DNA from: Microbacterium rhizomatis | Lineage (GTDB): Bacteria; Actinomycetota; Actinomycetes; Actinomycetales; Microbacteriaceae | Direction: 5' to 3' | NCBI RefSeq assembly: GCF_008710745.1 | Contig: NZ_VYSA01000001.1 | Span: 186,001-250,000, forward strand | Length of the DNA: 64,000 nt | Part shown: piece after piece, positions 1 through 9,211 of the stretch | Layout of the letters: the number at the start of each line of letters is the position of its first letter | Position numbering within the stretch: the first letter of the stretch is position 1 | Position numbers and translations under genes: made by a program | Notes under the pieces: model-generated | What the model was told of the DNA's origin: nothing | The model's input: only the letters and a program-made list of their open reading frames with translations | The model's database searches: none

Positions 1-177
1 GCCGCATTCGGCACGCTCGGTGCGCTCGTGGCCACCGCCATCACCGGGATCGTGCTGCGGATGCTCCTGGGTTCACGGGGTCGGCCGGTGACGCGGGATC
101 CGGATTCCGGGCCGATGCTCGACGTCGCAGCTTCGCTGATCACCGCCACCCGATCGGCCGCGAGCCGTGAGCAGTGA
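1..177 (+). CDS. C-terminal end of an unidentified membrane protein (partial)
   Basis: The window opens inside a reading frame that ends with TGA at 175-177. The 58 visible residues start with a small-residue-rich hydrophobic stretch (AFGTLGALVATAITGIV) that looks like the last membrane helix, followed by a polar tail. The start lies outside the window, so the family cannot be named. The downstream CDF gene is on the same strand 85 bp away. Confidence 0.45.
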   Translation, partial: AAFGTLGALVATAITGIVLRMLLGSRGRPVTRDPDSGPMLDVAASLITATRSAASREQ

Positions 178-262
178 GCGCGCCCACCTGTTGAGAACCG
201 GACTCATTCCCGTCTTGTCCGAAAGCCCCCTGATCGTCACTGCGACGTTCTAGCCTTGCCTC

Positions 263-1186
263 ATGCACGATCACGCGCCGAGCACCGACGGCATCCGCGG
301 CGCGAGCAACCGACGCCTTCTGGCCGTCTCGCTCGCGATCACGTCCGTCGTGATGATCGTCCAGGTCGTCGGGGCGGCGTTCTCGGGGTCGCTCGCGCTC
401 CTCGCTGACGCGGCGCACATGTTCACGGATGCCGCGGCCCTCGTGATCGCGCTGATCGCCAGTACGGTGGCGGCAAGACCCGCCAACGACCGGCGCACCT
501 TCGGGTATCAGCGCGCTGAGGTCTTCGGGGCACTTGCGAACGGGGTGATCCTGATCGTGCTCTCGGTCTGGATCGGCGTCGAGGCGGTGCTGCGCCTGCT
601 GCACCCCGGCGAAGCCGAGGTCGCCGGCGGCCTGATGCTCATCGTCGCGGTGGTCGGGCTCATCGCCAACGCGGTCGCCATGTGGCTCCTCAGCGCAGCA
701 CAGCGGACGAGCATCAACGTCCGCGGGGCATATCTCGAGGTGCTCGGCGACATGATCGGCTCGGCCGCTGTCATCGTTGCGGCGATCGTCATCGTGTTCA
801 CCGGATGGGCGCCCGCCGATGCGATCGCATCGCTGCTGATCGCCGGGATGATCGTGCCCCGCGCGATCGGGCTCCTCCGCGAAGTCGCCTCGGTGCTCAG
901 CGAGGGCGCGCCCAAGGGCGTGCAGGTGCAGGAGATCCGCGATCACATCCTCGGAACGCCCGGTGTCGTCGCCGTCCACGACGTGCACGTCTGGCAGCTG
1001 ACCCGAGGGGCTCCGGTCTTCACCGCTCACGTCGTGGTGGAAGAGGCGGCGCTCGCGGACGGCCGGGCCGCCGGCATCCTGAGCGAACTGCAGGGATGCC
1101 TCGACAGTCACTTCGATGTCGAGCACAGCACTTTCCAGCTCGAGCCCGCGGGGCACATCGAGCACGACGACGCCCAGCACGCCTGA
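263..1186 (+). CDS. Cation diffusion facilitator (CDF) metal/H+ antiporter
   Basis: A 307-aa inner-membrane exporter of the CDF (CzcD/ZitB-like) family, expected to move Zn(II) or a similar divalent cation out of the cytoplasm against protons. Six hydrophobic segments are visible. Helix II carries the family site LLADAAHMFTDAAAL, in which the Asp and His residues (DAAHMFTD) match the HxxxD/DxxxD metal site. A soluble C-terminal domain of about 90 residues follows (GVVAVHDVHVWQL, the usual regulatory metal-binding fold). The N-terminus has a short His run (MHDHA). The gene ends 4 bp from the convergent ligD stop. Substrate specificity cannot be fixed from sequence alone. Confidence 0.9.
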   Translation: MHDHAPSTDGIRGASNRRLLAVSLAITSVVMIVQVVGAAFSGSLALLADAAHMFTDAAALVIALIASTVAARPANDRRTFGYQRAEVFGALANGVILIVLSVWIGVEAVLRLLHPGEAEVAGGLMLIVAVVGLIANAVAMWLLSAAQRTSINVRGAYLEVLGDMIGSAAVIVAAIVIVFTGWAPADAIASLLIAGMIVPRAIGLLREVASVLSEGAPKGVQVQEIRDHILGTPGVVAVHDVHVWQLTRGAPVFTAHVVVEEAALADGRAAGILSELQGCLDSHFDVEHSTFQLEPAGHIEHDDAQHA

Positions 1187-1190
1187 GATC

Positions 1191-3704
1191 TCAGTCCTCG
1201 CGGACGACCTCCGACGAAGACTTGTCTGGCCGAAGGCCCCGCCAGCGCGAGTGCCGCAGGATCCCGCCCGGAGTGAACTCGCCGAACTCGACCTCTCCGA
1301 CCAGTTCGGGGCGCACCCAGAGGGCGTCGCTCGCGTCGAGGGCGGGCACCCCGATGAGGGGATTCTCGTCGGTGCGGAGCGGGGTGAGCTTCTTGAGCAG
1401 CGTCGAGAGGGTCGAGTCGCTGAATCCGCTCCCCACACGCCCGGCGTACTGCAGGCCGTCGGGGCCGGGAATGCCGAGCAGCAGCGAGCCGAACGTGCCG
1501 CTTCGGCCGCCTTTGCCCGGGCGGATCCCGGCGATCACCACCTCCTGCGTGCGGGTGATCTTGACCTTGAGCCAGGCTTCCGATCGGCCTCCACGAAGGT
1601 ATGCCGACCGCGGATCCTTCACGACGACGCCTTCGAGGCGCAGCTGATCGCTCGCGTCGAGCGCAGCATCCACATCATCGAAGACCGGCGGCAGCACCAC
1701 GACGGGGAGGGATGCCGCGGCCACCCTTTCGAGCACCTCACGGCGTTCGCGCAGCGGCAGCGTCGTGAGATCGCGGTCGCCCTCGACGAGCGCGTCGAAC
1801 AAGTAGTAGCGCACCGGGGTCCGCTGCGCTTCGCGGGCGATGTCGCCCGGCCGCTCCAGGTTCATGCGCGTCTGAAGGAGCGGGAAGCTCGGGCGCCCGC
1901 CGGGCTCGAGCGCCACCAGCTCGCCATCCAGCACCGCACGATCGGTGCCGAGACCGAGGTCGACCTCGGTCAGCTCCGGGTAGCGGTGGGTGAGTTCGTT
2001 GCCGCTGCGGGCGAAGAGGCGCAGGCGCGCGCCGTCCCAGACCCCGAGAGCACGGATGCCGTCCCATTTGGCTTCGACCCACGGCTGTCCACCCCACCGG
2101 CTCGCCGCTGCCCGGGCCAGAGCCCGCGTCGAGGACGTCGCGAGCATGGGGCGGAGGTCTTCCGCGTGCGGCGGCCACGTGGCGGGCGTCGGAGCCGGTC
2201 CTTCAGAAGTGGATGCGGTGGGCTCGTCGTGCGGATCGGGCTCGTCGCCCTGTGGGCTGGCCACCACGACGGTGCCGTCCGGCTGCGTACGGCCGTCGGC
2301 ATCCGTCTTCATCCGATGAAGCAGCCAGCTCGACTTCTCGCCCTCGCCGGTGGTGCGGATCAACGCGAGGCGTACGCGGCCGAGCGGGCCGCCCGGACGG
2401 CCTTCGAGGGTGGCGATGATCTCGTCGTCGCGCCACTTCTCGAGGTCGTAGCGCCCGTCGTCCCAGATCGTGACCGACCCGCCGCCGTACTCGCCGGCGG
2501 GAATCGAACCCTCGAACGACCCATAGCTCATCGGGTGGTCTTCGGTCTGGATCGCGAGGTTGTTGCGCGTGTACGAGTGCGGGACTCCGCGTGGCACCGC
2601 CCAGCTGACGAGCACGCCGTCGTGCTCGAGACGGAAGTCCCAGTGCAACGCGGTCGCGTGGTGTTCCTGGATGACGAACGTCGGCTTCTCGCCGTGGGGC
2701 GTCTCGCCGAGGGGGTTCGTCGGCACGGGCTCGGGGGTGCGCCCTGCGGTGCGTTTTGAGATGTAGGCCGAGAGCGGCCCGACCTCGGCGTCCCGGCCGC
2801 CGGAGTGGAAACCCAGTGCCTCCATCGGGTCGCCGATCTCGTCCATCCGGGCCAGCACCTCATCGAACGACAGTTGCCGCAGGTGAGGGTCGGCGAGCTC
2901 GTCCCAGTCGCGGGGGGCTGCGACGGTGGGATGCGGACGCCCGCGGAGGGAGTACGGCGCGATCGTGGTCTTGGCGCCGTTGTTCTGGCTCCAGTCGATC
3001 AGCACCTTGCCCGCACGGTCAGCCTTCTTCATCGAGCTGACGACGAGGTCGACGTGGTCGGACTCGATCGCCTTGGCGAGCTCGTGCGCGAGCGCGGAGG
3101 CGCGTTCGGTGGACTGCCCGGGCGGAAGTGCGGCGTAGAGATGGATACCTTTGCTTCCCGACGTCACCGGATAGGGCTCGAGGCCCATATCGGTCAGGAT
3201 CGTGCGGGCCCAGCCCGCGACGATGGCGCATTCGGCCAGCCCCACGCCGGGTCCGGGGTCGAGGTCCAGGACGAGCCGATCGGCGTCGCCGCGCTCGCCC
3301 TCGGGCGTGAAGCGCCATTGCGGAACGTGCAGTTCGAGGCTCGCGACCTGGGCGAGATACACCAGCGTGGGCACGTCGCCGACCAACGGATAGTCCTTCG
3401 CGCCACCGGAGTGCTGAATCGGCGCCCGCTTGACCCACGCGGGCGCGCCGCGCTCGAGGTCTTTGGCGAAGAAGACGGGTTCGGGATGGTCCTGGGTTCC
3501 CACCCCCTCCACCCAGCGCTTGCGGGTCACGGGCCTGCCGATCACGTGCGGAATCAGCAAGGGGGCGATGCGCGTGTAGTAGTCGATCACCTCGCCCTTG
3601 GTCGTGCCTGTTTCCGGGTACAGCACCTTGTCGAGATTGGTGACGCGCAGGCGCCGGCCGCCGACGCGTACGAGCTGCTCACTCGCACCCCCGCCAGCAG
3701 CCAT
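1191..3704 (-). CDS. ligD: Multifunctional NHEJ DNA ligase LigD (polymerase-phosphoesterase-ligase)
   Basis: An 837-aa ATP-dependent ligase that repairs double-strand breaks with Ku. Order of domains: primase-like polymerase (about 10-300, catalytic DLD at 147-149 and the SGSKGIH region near 182), 3'-phosphoesterase (about 340-470, FVIQEHHATALHWDFRLEHDG with its metal-binding His residues), then the ligase domain (about 515-837) with the adenylation motif EAKWDGIR (nucleophile Lys546). This Pol-PE-Lig order is the one found in mycobacteria and relatives, whereas Pseudomonas LigD has PE-Lig-Pol. It is divergent from the Ku gene across about 70 bp, so the two probably share a control region. 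Confidence 0.95.
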   Translation of the reverse strand: MAAGGGASEQLVRVGGRRLRVTNLDKVLYPETGTTKGEVIDYYTRIAPLLIPHVIGRPVTRKRWVEGVGTQDHPEPVFFAKDLERGAPAWVKRAPIQHSGGAKDYPLVGDVPTLVYLAQVASLELHVPQWRFTPEGERGDADRLVLDLDPGPGVGLAECAIVAGWARTILTDMGLEPYPVTSGSKGIHLYAALPPGQSTERASALAHELAKAIESDHVDLVVSSMKKADRAGKVLIDWSQNNGAKTTIAPYSLRGRPHPTVAAPRDWDELADPHLRQLSFDEVLARMDEIGDPMEALGFHSGGRDAEVGPLSAYISKRTAGRTPEPVPTNPLGETPHGEKPTFVIQEHHATALHWDFRLEHDGVLVSWAVPRGVPHSYTRNNLAIQTEDHPMSYGSFEGSIPAGEYGGGSVTIWDDGRYDLEKWRDDEIIATLEGRPGGPLGRVRLALIRTTGEGEKSSWLLHRMKTDADGRTQPDGTVVVASPQGDEPDPHDEPTASTSEGPAPTPATWPPHAEDLRPMLATSSTRALARAAASRWGGQPWVEAKWDGIRALGVWDGARLRLFARSGNELTHRYPELTEVDLGLGTDRAVLDGELVALEPGGRPSFPLLQTRMNLERPGDIAREAQRTPVRYYLFDALVEGDRDLTTLPLRERREVLERVAAASLPVVVLPPVFDDVDAALDASDQLRLEGVVVKDPRSAYLRGGRSEAWLKVKITRTQEVVIAGIRPGKGGRSGTFGSLLLGIPGPDGLQYAGRVGSGFSDSTLSTLLKKLTPLRTDENPLIGVPALDASDALWVRPELVGEVEFGEFTPGGILRHSRWRGLRPDKSSSEVVRED

Positions 3705-3774
3705 GAACCCATCCTGCCGTCCGGGGGCGCCTGCGGACTAGCCGCGACCGGTGTGACCGGTGTGTACTGGTGTG

Positions 3775-4689
3775 ATGAGAGCGATCTGGAAGGGCGCGCT
3801 GACCTTCGGGCTGGTGAACGTGCCGGTCAAGGTGTACAGCGCGACCGAAGACCACGATGTCTCGCTGCACCAGGTGCACAGTGCGGACGGTGGACGCATC
3901 CGCTACCAGCGCATCTGCGAGATCGACGGTGAGGTGGTCCCCTACGCCGACATCGACAAGGCCTACGACGACGGCGAGCGAACCGTCATCCTGACGAAGG
4001 AAGACCTCGACTCGCTCCCGGCCGAGAAGAGCCGCGAGATCGATGTGGTCGAGTTCGTCCCCTCAGAGCAGGTCGACCTGCTCACCCTCGATCGTGCGTA
4101 CTACCTCGAGCCCGACTCGGTCTCGCCGAAGGCATACGTGCTTCTGCGCAAGACGCTCGAGCAGACCGACCGTACGGCGATCGTGCGGTTCTCGCTCCGC
4201 CAGAAGACCCGACTGGCCGCCCTTCGCGTCCGCGGTGACGTGCTGGTGCTGCAGACCCTGCTCTGGGCAGACGAAGTGCGCGAGGCTGCATTCCCGGCGT
4301 TGGACGAGTCGGTGCGGATCTCGGCGAAAGAGCTCGAGCTGTCGGCATCCCTCGTCGAGAGTTTCGCAAGCGACTTCGACCCGTCCGAGTTCGTCGACGA
4401 ATATCAGGAAGAGCTGCGCACCTTGATCGACGCGAAGATCGAGAAGGGTGACGCGCTCGACACGTCGGAGACCTTCGCCGACCACGAGAAGGAAGACACG
4501 GGCGGCGAGGTCATCGACCTCATGGAGGCGCTGCGCGCGAGCGTGGAGCGCTCGCGCGCCGCCCGCGAAGGGGGAGCGGATGCGCCGGCGTCGGCGCCAC
4601 CGAAGACAGATCGGGGATCGGGGAAGACACCCGCGAAGAAGACGGCCGCGAAGAAGCCGGCGGCGAAGAAGGCCGCGAAGGCCTCGTGA
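3775..4689 (+). CDS. ku: Ku protein, DNA end-binding for non-homologous end joining
   Basis: A 304-aa bacterial Ku homologue that forms a homodimeric ring on DNA ends and recruits LigD. The start ATG at 3775 gives the family-typical MRAIWKGALTFGLVNVPVKV; an upstream in-frame GTG at 3760 is possible but less likely. The core beta-barrel is followed by a low-complexity tail rich in Lys and Ala (repeated AAKK units in the last 40 residues), as in actinobacterial and mycobacterial Ku, where the tail contacts DNA. It ends 6 bp from the convergent dedA stop. Confidence 0.95.
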   Translation: MRAIWKGALTFGLVNVPVKVYSATEDHDVSLHQVHSADGGRIRYQRICEIDGEVVPYADIDKAYDDGERTVILTKEDLDSLPAEKSREIDVVEFVPSEQVDLLTLDRAYYLEPDSVSPKAYVLLRKTLEQTDRTAIVRFSLRQKTRLAALRVRGDVLVLQTLLWADEVREAAFPALDESVRISAKELELSASLVESFASDFDPSEFVDEYQEELRTLIDAKIEKGDALDTSETFADHEKEDTGGEVIDLMEALRASVERSRAAREGGADAPASAPPKTDRGSGKTPAKKTAAKKPAAKKAAKAS

Positions 4690-4695
4690 CCCGCG

Positions 4696-5460
4696 CTACG
4701 GGCGCGGAGTCTCGCCGCCGACGGCGGGGCCGTCGTGGTGCTCAGGACCGCGCTGGAAGACCTCGGGATCGAGCGCGAGAGCCTCGGCCTGCGCGTCCGT
4801 GATCGTCGCGCGCTCCTTCTTGGTCTTGCGCCGCTCGTTGAGGTAGTGGATGAGCGTGACGATCGCGGTGCCACCTACCGCGACCAACAGGATGATGTCG
4901 ATGTACTTCGTCACGAGATCGGCGATCCACGGGACGAACGCGATCGCATAGCCGAGCATCGTGAGCCCGAAGCCCCAGAGGATCGCCCCCACGGCGTTGT
5001 ACAGCGAGTATTTGCGCCAGTTCATGTGGCCGATGCCGGCGGCGACGGGTGCGAAGGTGCGAACGATCGGCACGAAGCGCGCGAGGATGACGGCCAGAGC
5101 GCCGTAGCGGAGGAAGAACGCGTTCGTGCGCTCGACGTTCTTGACGCTGAACAGACCCGAGTCGCGCTTCTCGAAGATCGCCGGCCCGCCCTTGTGGCCG
5201 ATCCAATACCCCACCTCGCCGCCGATGAACGCGGCCAAGGCGATGAGCAGGCTCACCACCCAGATGTTGACGCCGAAGATGTTGTTCGTGTGGGTGAGCA
5301 GGCCCGAGATGACCAGGAGGGTGTCGCCCGGCAGCAGGAATCCGATGAGCAGACCGGTCTCGGCGAACACGATGAAGCACACCACCAGCAGCGCCCACGG
5401 ACCGGCGCCCTGAATGATCGCAGTGGGGTCGAGCCAGGGGATGAGAGCGATGTGGTGCAC
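4696..5460 (-). CDS. DedA family membrane protein
   Basis: A 254-aa polytopic protein of the DedA/SNARE-associated (VTT) family; family members are implicated in undecaprenyl-phosphate or phospholipid flipping. Signatures are ETGLLIGFLLPGDTLL near the N-terminus and the later FARFVPIVRTFAPVAAGIGHM segment with its conserved Arg residues. The frame stays open upstream through the tRNA-Leu gene, so the start was set at GTG 5460 (VHHIALIPWLDPTA), just after the tRNA. The C-terminus is a charged cytoplasmic tail. Confidence 0.9.
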   Translation of the reverse strand: MHHIALIPWLDPTAIIQGAGPWALLVVCFIVFAETGLLIGFLLPGDTLLVISGLLTHTNNIFGVNIWVVSLLIALAAFIGGEVGYWIGHKGGPAIFEKRDSGLFSVKNVERTNAFFLRYGALAVILARFVPIVRTFAPVAAGIGHMNWRKYSLYNAVGAILWGFGLTMLGYAIAFVPWIADLVTKYIDIILLVAVGGTAIVTLIHYLNERRKTKKERATITDAQAEALALDPEVFQRGPEHHDGPAVGGETPRP

Positions 5461-5516
5461 GGTGATTCCCGTCGGTCGTAAGGGTCGGCGGTCAGAGCAG
5501 GAGTGAGCCCCCGTCG

Positions 5517-5598
5517 TGCGGAAGGTGGGACTTGAACCCACACGCCCGGAGGCACAGGAACCTAAATCCTGCGTGTCTGCCAGTTTCACCACTCCCGC
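5517..5598 (-). tRNA. tRNA-Leu, anticodon TAG
   Basis: Read on the minus strand, the acceptor stem GCGGGAG pairs with CTTCCGC, the discriminator base is A, and CCA is not encoded. The anticodon arm is CAGGA-TTTAGGT-TCCTG, which gives anticodon TAG (reads CUN codons, chiefly CUA). A long variable arm (GTGCCTCCGGGCGT region) and the T-loop GTTCAAGTC complete a class II leucine tRNA of 82 nt. Confidence 0.93.
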
Positions 5599-5731
5599 GG
5601 GTGCGATCAGTCTACTTGTGACCCTGTGCGGTGACTGTGGGAAGCCGGTTTCGCTGCGGCGATGAAATGCCCGGATTCCGCTCGCGGGACGATAGCGTGA
5701 TATCGCCCGCGTCTGCCCGTAGGAGTGCGCC

Positions 5732-7021
5732 TTGGACGTTCTGTGGAGACTTCCCGTCATCGACGGGCCGGTCCCATGGATCGTCTACGCCATCTCGGTG
5801 GCGCTGATCATCACCCTGCTGGCGCGCAGGATCACACCCCGATGGCTGCTGACCGCCGTGCTCGGCGTGGGTATCGGCGCGGGGCTCGGCCTGGGGATCT
5901 ATCTGCTCGTCAACGCCACCAACGCCCTGGGGTCTCCGCTTCCGCACGCTGTCGGGGTGTGGGCCGTGGGGACCCTCGCCGCGATGGGTCTCGCCGTCGT
6001 CAGCCTGTGGGACTCCAAAGTCTGGCGGAAGGTCGTCGCCTCGTTCGCGATCATCTGGTTCGCTCTGTCGGGGCTCATCGGTGTCAATGCGTTCTACGGA
6101 CTGAATGCGACCTTTGGGAGCATCTTCGGAATCGTTTCCGGCAATGCGATTCCGCTCCCGAGCCCCAAGCCGAGTGAAACCACCACCGGACCGCTCTACA
6201 AATCGTGGACCCCGCCGGCGGACATGCCGGAGAAGGGCACGCAGGGCACTCAGGTCATCCCCGCCACGACCTCGGGCTTCGATGCTCGCCCAGCCGGGAT
6301 CTATCTGCCGCCGGCGGCGCAGGTGAAGGATGCTCCCGCTCTCCCGCTCGTGATCATGATGATGGGCTATCCGGGCAATCCCGATCCCAGTTACATCGGG
6401 GCTGTCCTGGACGACTTCGCTGCCAAGAACAAGGGCCTCGCCCCGATCGTCGTGGTTGCGGATCAGATCGGAAACGGAAACGACCCGGCGTGCGCGGACT
6501 CGCAGGCCTATGGCAACGCGGAGACGTACATCAAGACGGATGTCGTCAACTGGGCGAAAAAGAATCTGCCCATCCTCCAGGATCCGAAGTACTGGGTCAT
6601 CGCCGGCTACTCGAACGGCGGGGGATGTGCGATCAAGTATGGCGCTGAGGAGCCGGACGTCTTCAAGAACATCCTCGACATATCGGGGGAGGAGTTCCCT
6701 GGATCGGAGGATGTCGACGACGTGATCGCGAACATCTACGGTGGCGACGCCGCGAAGTTCGAGGCCTCGAAACCCGTGAACATCCTCGCGGCGGGTGCGG
6801 GAACGTACGCAGGAGTCACTGCCGTCTTCACCGTGGGTGGGAACGACCCCGGCTTCATACCCGCGGCGCAGAAGGTGTCGGCTGCTGCGAAGGAGGCGGG
6901 CATGACCGTGACCTACGTGGAGATACCCGGCGCCGGACACGTCATCGACGGCTTGAACGGCGGCCTCCAAGCCGGATTCTCCGTGCTGTACCCCGTGCTG
7001 GGTCTGTCGGCGCCGCAGTAA
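5732..7021 (+). CDS. Membrane-anchored alpha/beta hydrolase (esterase, PF00756-like)
   Basis: A 429-aa protein. Four hydrophobic helices occupy roughly residues 10-130, followed by a linker (SPKPSETTTG) and a C-terminal alpha/beta-hydrolase domain. The nucleophile elbow is GYSNGG (near residue 292) in the usual context WVIAGYSNGGGCAIKYG; a late GAGHVID supplies the likely catalytic His. This layout resembles actinobacterial esterases of the Fbp/mycolyltransferase superfamily. The substrate is unknown. Start TTG 5732 sits behind an AGGAG. The final codons lie inside the 247-bp direct repeat that starts at 7010. Confidence 0.8.
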   Translation: MDVLWRLPVIDGPVPWIVYAISVALIITLLARRITPRWLLTAVLGVGIGAGLGLGIYLLVNATNALGSPLPHAVGVWAVGTLAAMGLAVVSLWDSKVWRKVVASFAIIWFALSGLIGVNAFYGLNATFGSIFGIVSGNAIPLPSPKPSETTTGPLYKSWTPPADMPEKGTQGTQVIPATTSGFDARPAGIYLPPAAQVKDAPALPLVIMMMGYPGNPDPSYIGAVLDDFAAKNKGLAPIVVVADQIGNGNDPACADSQAYGNAETYIKTDVVNWAKKNLPILQDPKYWVIAGYSNGGGCAIKYGAEEPDVFKNILDISGEEFPGSEDVDDVIANIYGGDAAKFEASKPVNILAAGAGTYAGVTAVFTVGGNDPGFIPAAQKVSAAAKEAGMTVTYVEIPGAGHVIDGLNGGLQAGFSVLYPVLGLSAPQ

Positions 7022-7256
7022 CCCCCGCCGCCGGGCTGTGGATAACTTCCACGGCTCCTCTCGCGTTCTTGCGAGGATGCTGCGATGAGTTCCGTGACGG
7101 TGTCGCCCAGTGCGCTGTCGGTGGTGACCGAGCGGGTTCGTGAGCGGTTGCGGTCTGAGCAGACCGATCCGGCGCGTCAGCCTGATGTCGCTGCCCAGGT
7201 CGCACGCGCAGAGGTGCGCAGGCACAACGACTTCGCGCTCGCGCGGGGCTTCGCGA
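7010..7256. repeat. 247-bp direct repeat, copy 1
   Basis: It matches 9212-9458 at a constant offset of 2202 bp. I see two substitutions (TTCCGTG/TTCAGTG and GCTGTCGG/GCTTTCGG). The repeat starts 9 bp before the esterase stop codon and covers the intergenic region plus the first 172 bp of tadA. Copy 1 then diverges abruptly (TCGCGATAGATG against TCGCGACGGTCG). Confidence 0.95.
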
Positions 7257-7279
7257 TAGATGAGGAGACACGCGATTGA
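7085..7279 (+). pseudogene. Truncated duplicate of the tadA/cpaF 5' end
   Basis: A 64-residue frame beginning MSSVTVSPSALS, identical at protein level to the first 57 residues of the 9287 gene, then a few unrelated residues and a stop. It is the 5' fragment created by the 247-bp duplication, with no ATPase domain left. Its stop overlaps the TTG start proposed for the cutinase-like gene. Confidence 0.8.
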
Positions 7280-8121
7280 AGGAGAGAGTGAGAGATGAGC
7301 GAGCGTCGCGATCCCGTTGGAGTGGTCTCGTCGCAACGCTGTGCGCCGCACTTCTGATGTGCTTTGGAGTAGGAGGAGCCGCGCCGGCCAACGCGGTGGC
7401 CGCGAACAACATGTGCGACTACGGAGTCTTCATCGGAATTCGAGGAACGGATACTCCGGCGGGCGCGGGTGCGATTCACGGCGGACGCGCATACAACTCA
7501 GGCGGATATGGCGGAGTAGAGGTTCTCCGCTCGCATCTCATCAACTTCGGCACGGTGCCGCTGTACTTCGTCGCCCTCAACTACCCGGCCAGTGGCGGTG
7601 CGTCCTTCTTCGGCAGTGTCAGGCAAGGACGCAATACCCTTGTCGACGAGATCAACTGGCTGGTTGAGCAGTGTGGGTCGTACACTCCGGCGATCGTCAT
7701 CGTCGGATACTCGCAGGGCGGGGCGGTCGCTCTGGCCGCCCTCACGACCGCCTACGACGGTAGCCCCAATCTCGCCGCCCGCGCCAGAGTGGCAATCATG
7801 GCGGTGGCAGATATTGCGGATCCATACTACGTACCGAACAAGGCATACAACGCGCCAAATTCGACAACGACAGGCTGGGGGCGGCTTGGGGGAATCCTTA
7901 CCGAACAGCAGGAAGAGATTGCGTCCTACAGATACTGGGGTTGGCCCCCACCCGGGGGTACCCAAGGTTGGGTGTACAAAGTTCGATCCTGGTGCAGCAC
8001 AGATGACTACTGGTGTGCCGGCAGCGATGGACCGAACGCCGCAGAAGTCCACGCAAATGCTGGAACGGACAATGCATGGGATGCGAAAGAGTGGATCCAA
8101 TACCTGACGACGTCGTTCTAG
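7276..8121 (+). CDS. Secreted cutinase-like serine esterase/lipase
   Basis: 281 aa. The N-terminal signal peptide has a basic start, a hydrophobic core (LVATLCAALLMCFGVGG) and a likely cut after APANAVA. The mature protein has the cutinase-family layout: an early RGTDTP stretch, the nucleophile elbow GYSQGG (about residue 149), a later acidic residue and several Cys (MCDYG, EQCGSY, SWCSTDDYWC) suitable for disulfides. Start TTG 7276 is preceded by GAGGAG at 8-nt spacing; GTG 7288 is an alternative. It lies between two copies of the tadA 5' end, so it was probably brought in with the duplication. Base composition is somewhat lower in GC than the neighbours. Confidence 0.75.
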   Translation: MKERVRDERASRSRWSGLVATLCAALLMCFGVGGAAPANAVAANNMCDYGVFIGIRGTDTPAGAGAIHGGRAYNSGGYGGVEVLRSHLINFGTVPLYFVALNYPASGGASFFGSVRQGRNTLVDEINWLVEQCGSYTPAIVIVGYSQGGAVALAALTTAYDGSPNLAARARVAIMAVADIADPYYVPNKAYNAPNSTTTGWGRLGGILTEQQEEIASYRYWGWPPPGGTQGWVYKVRSWCSTDDYWCAGSDGPNAAEVHANAGTDNAWDAKEWIQYLTTSF

Positions 8122-8140
8122 GTCTATGTACGTTTGAACG

Positions 8141-8494
8141 ATGACTCACCCGCGAGCTCACTCTCCCTACGACGCTGCATCTGCCTGGTGGGCTGTGCAA
8201 CTCGCCGTTGCGGCAGCAGCCAGCCTTGTTGTCTGGTTGCAAAGGCTGAGCGTGGCCGCGTGTTCTGGGGAAAGCTGTGATTTCGATCTCCTCTGGGCGG
8301 CAGGAAATGTGTTCTTTGCTTACGCGATCACGCTCTTGGTGGCGAGCGGCCTAGCCCTTCTCGTGCTCGGGAGACGTCGGAGCGAGCTGCCGAGGTCTTT
8401 CCGTCTCGTGTGGATTCCGGTCTCTGGTGTGGTTTTGACCCTCATCGGTTGGGCACTCTCGTCATTCGTCTTCCAAAGCGCACTACCGGGATAA
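8141..8494 (+). CDS. Small membrane protein, unknown function
   Basis: 117 aa with three predicted hydrophobic segments (AVQLAVAAAASLVVWL, VFFAYAITLLVASGLALLVLG, IPVSGVVLTLIGWALSSFVF). It starts 19 bp after the cutinase-like gene, with which it may be co-transcribed. I do not recognise a family. It belongs to the 2.2-kb segment bracketed by the direct repeat. Confidence 0.55.
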   Translation: MTHPRAHSPYDAASAWWAVQLAVAAAASLVVWLQRLSVAACSGESCDFDLLWAAGNVFFAYAITLLVASGLALLVLGRRRSELPRSFRLVWIPVSGVVLTLIGWALSSFVFQSALPG

Positions 8495-9085
8495 GCCTTC
8501 GGACGGCGCAAAGCGCGCATCGAGGTTGCGGCGTGCGTGAGAGGCGGTTTGAGGAACTTCTCTGCGATGTCGTGGTGCTCGATCACCGTGCGGAATGCGG
8601 TGGAGTGGCGGTAGGTGAACGCGTTGTCGCTGATAACACGTTCGACCCGCACGGCGAGGGCGAGCCCGGATGGCTGTGCTCATACCGTTCCGCGGACCGG
8701 CGGGTCGCGCGGATCACGGTCGCGGTGACTGCGTCCGACTCCCGCACGAGCGGGGTCTGGTGACGGCGCAGCACCCGCCCCACGGTCGAAGCCTGCAGGC
8801 CGAGCCTGCCCGCGATGAACACCGGACCGCGACCGGTGAGGCGACGCATGATCCGCACCCGCGTCTCCACGCATGCCCCATCCTGCGCGGGTGCGAATGA
8901 GCGACGCCCGAACGATCCTGCAGACCTGTCGGGCCGTGTTCCTGGGACCCGCGCACCACCGTCACGCGGTCGTGCGCGAGATACGCATCTCCGCCGCGAC
9001 ATGCGCGACCGCACGCCCCGCTCTGATGCGCTGAATCGTGATTAACCTGCCGGCCGGAGCCAGCCGAGCATCAGCGTGGCCACGA
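8483..9085 (-). pseudogene. Decayed IS481-family transposase
   Basis: Fragments in several minus-strand frames together follow an IS481 transposase. An N-terminal HTH piece reads HADARLAPAGR then VAHVAAEMRISRTTA (about 9085-8962). A piece GPTGLQDRSG follows, then RRLTGRGPVFIAGRLGLQAS and RATRRSAERYEHSHPGS (about 8860-8680). Last is a catalytic-domain piece RVERVISDNAFTYRHSTAF (about 8650-8590). Frameshifts separate the pieces and there is no intact frame, so the element is dead. Inverted-repeat ends could not be identified. It may have driven the local 247-bp duplication. Confidence 0.6.
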
Positions 9086-9211
9086 GAGGCCCCCGCGGAC
9101 TCGACGGGAACCGGGACAGCTCCCACTCGACTGCGGAGGTCCCTCCAACGTCGACAACGATCCGGGTCAGTACAGCCATGGCGCGGCCAATCAGTCACGC
9201 CGCACCGCACC

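Noticed and set aside
4696..5760. A long version of the DedA frame running through the tRNA
   Set aside because: The upstream 100 codons translate the tRNA-Leu gene and non-coding sequence; the DedA domain starts at GTG 5460.
8962..9210. Separate small genes in the 8.5-9.2 kb region
   Set aside because: The fragments align end to end with one IS481-type transposase in shifting frames, so they are remnants of a single dead gene.
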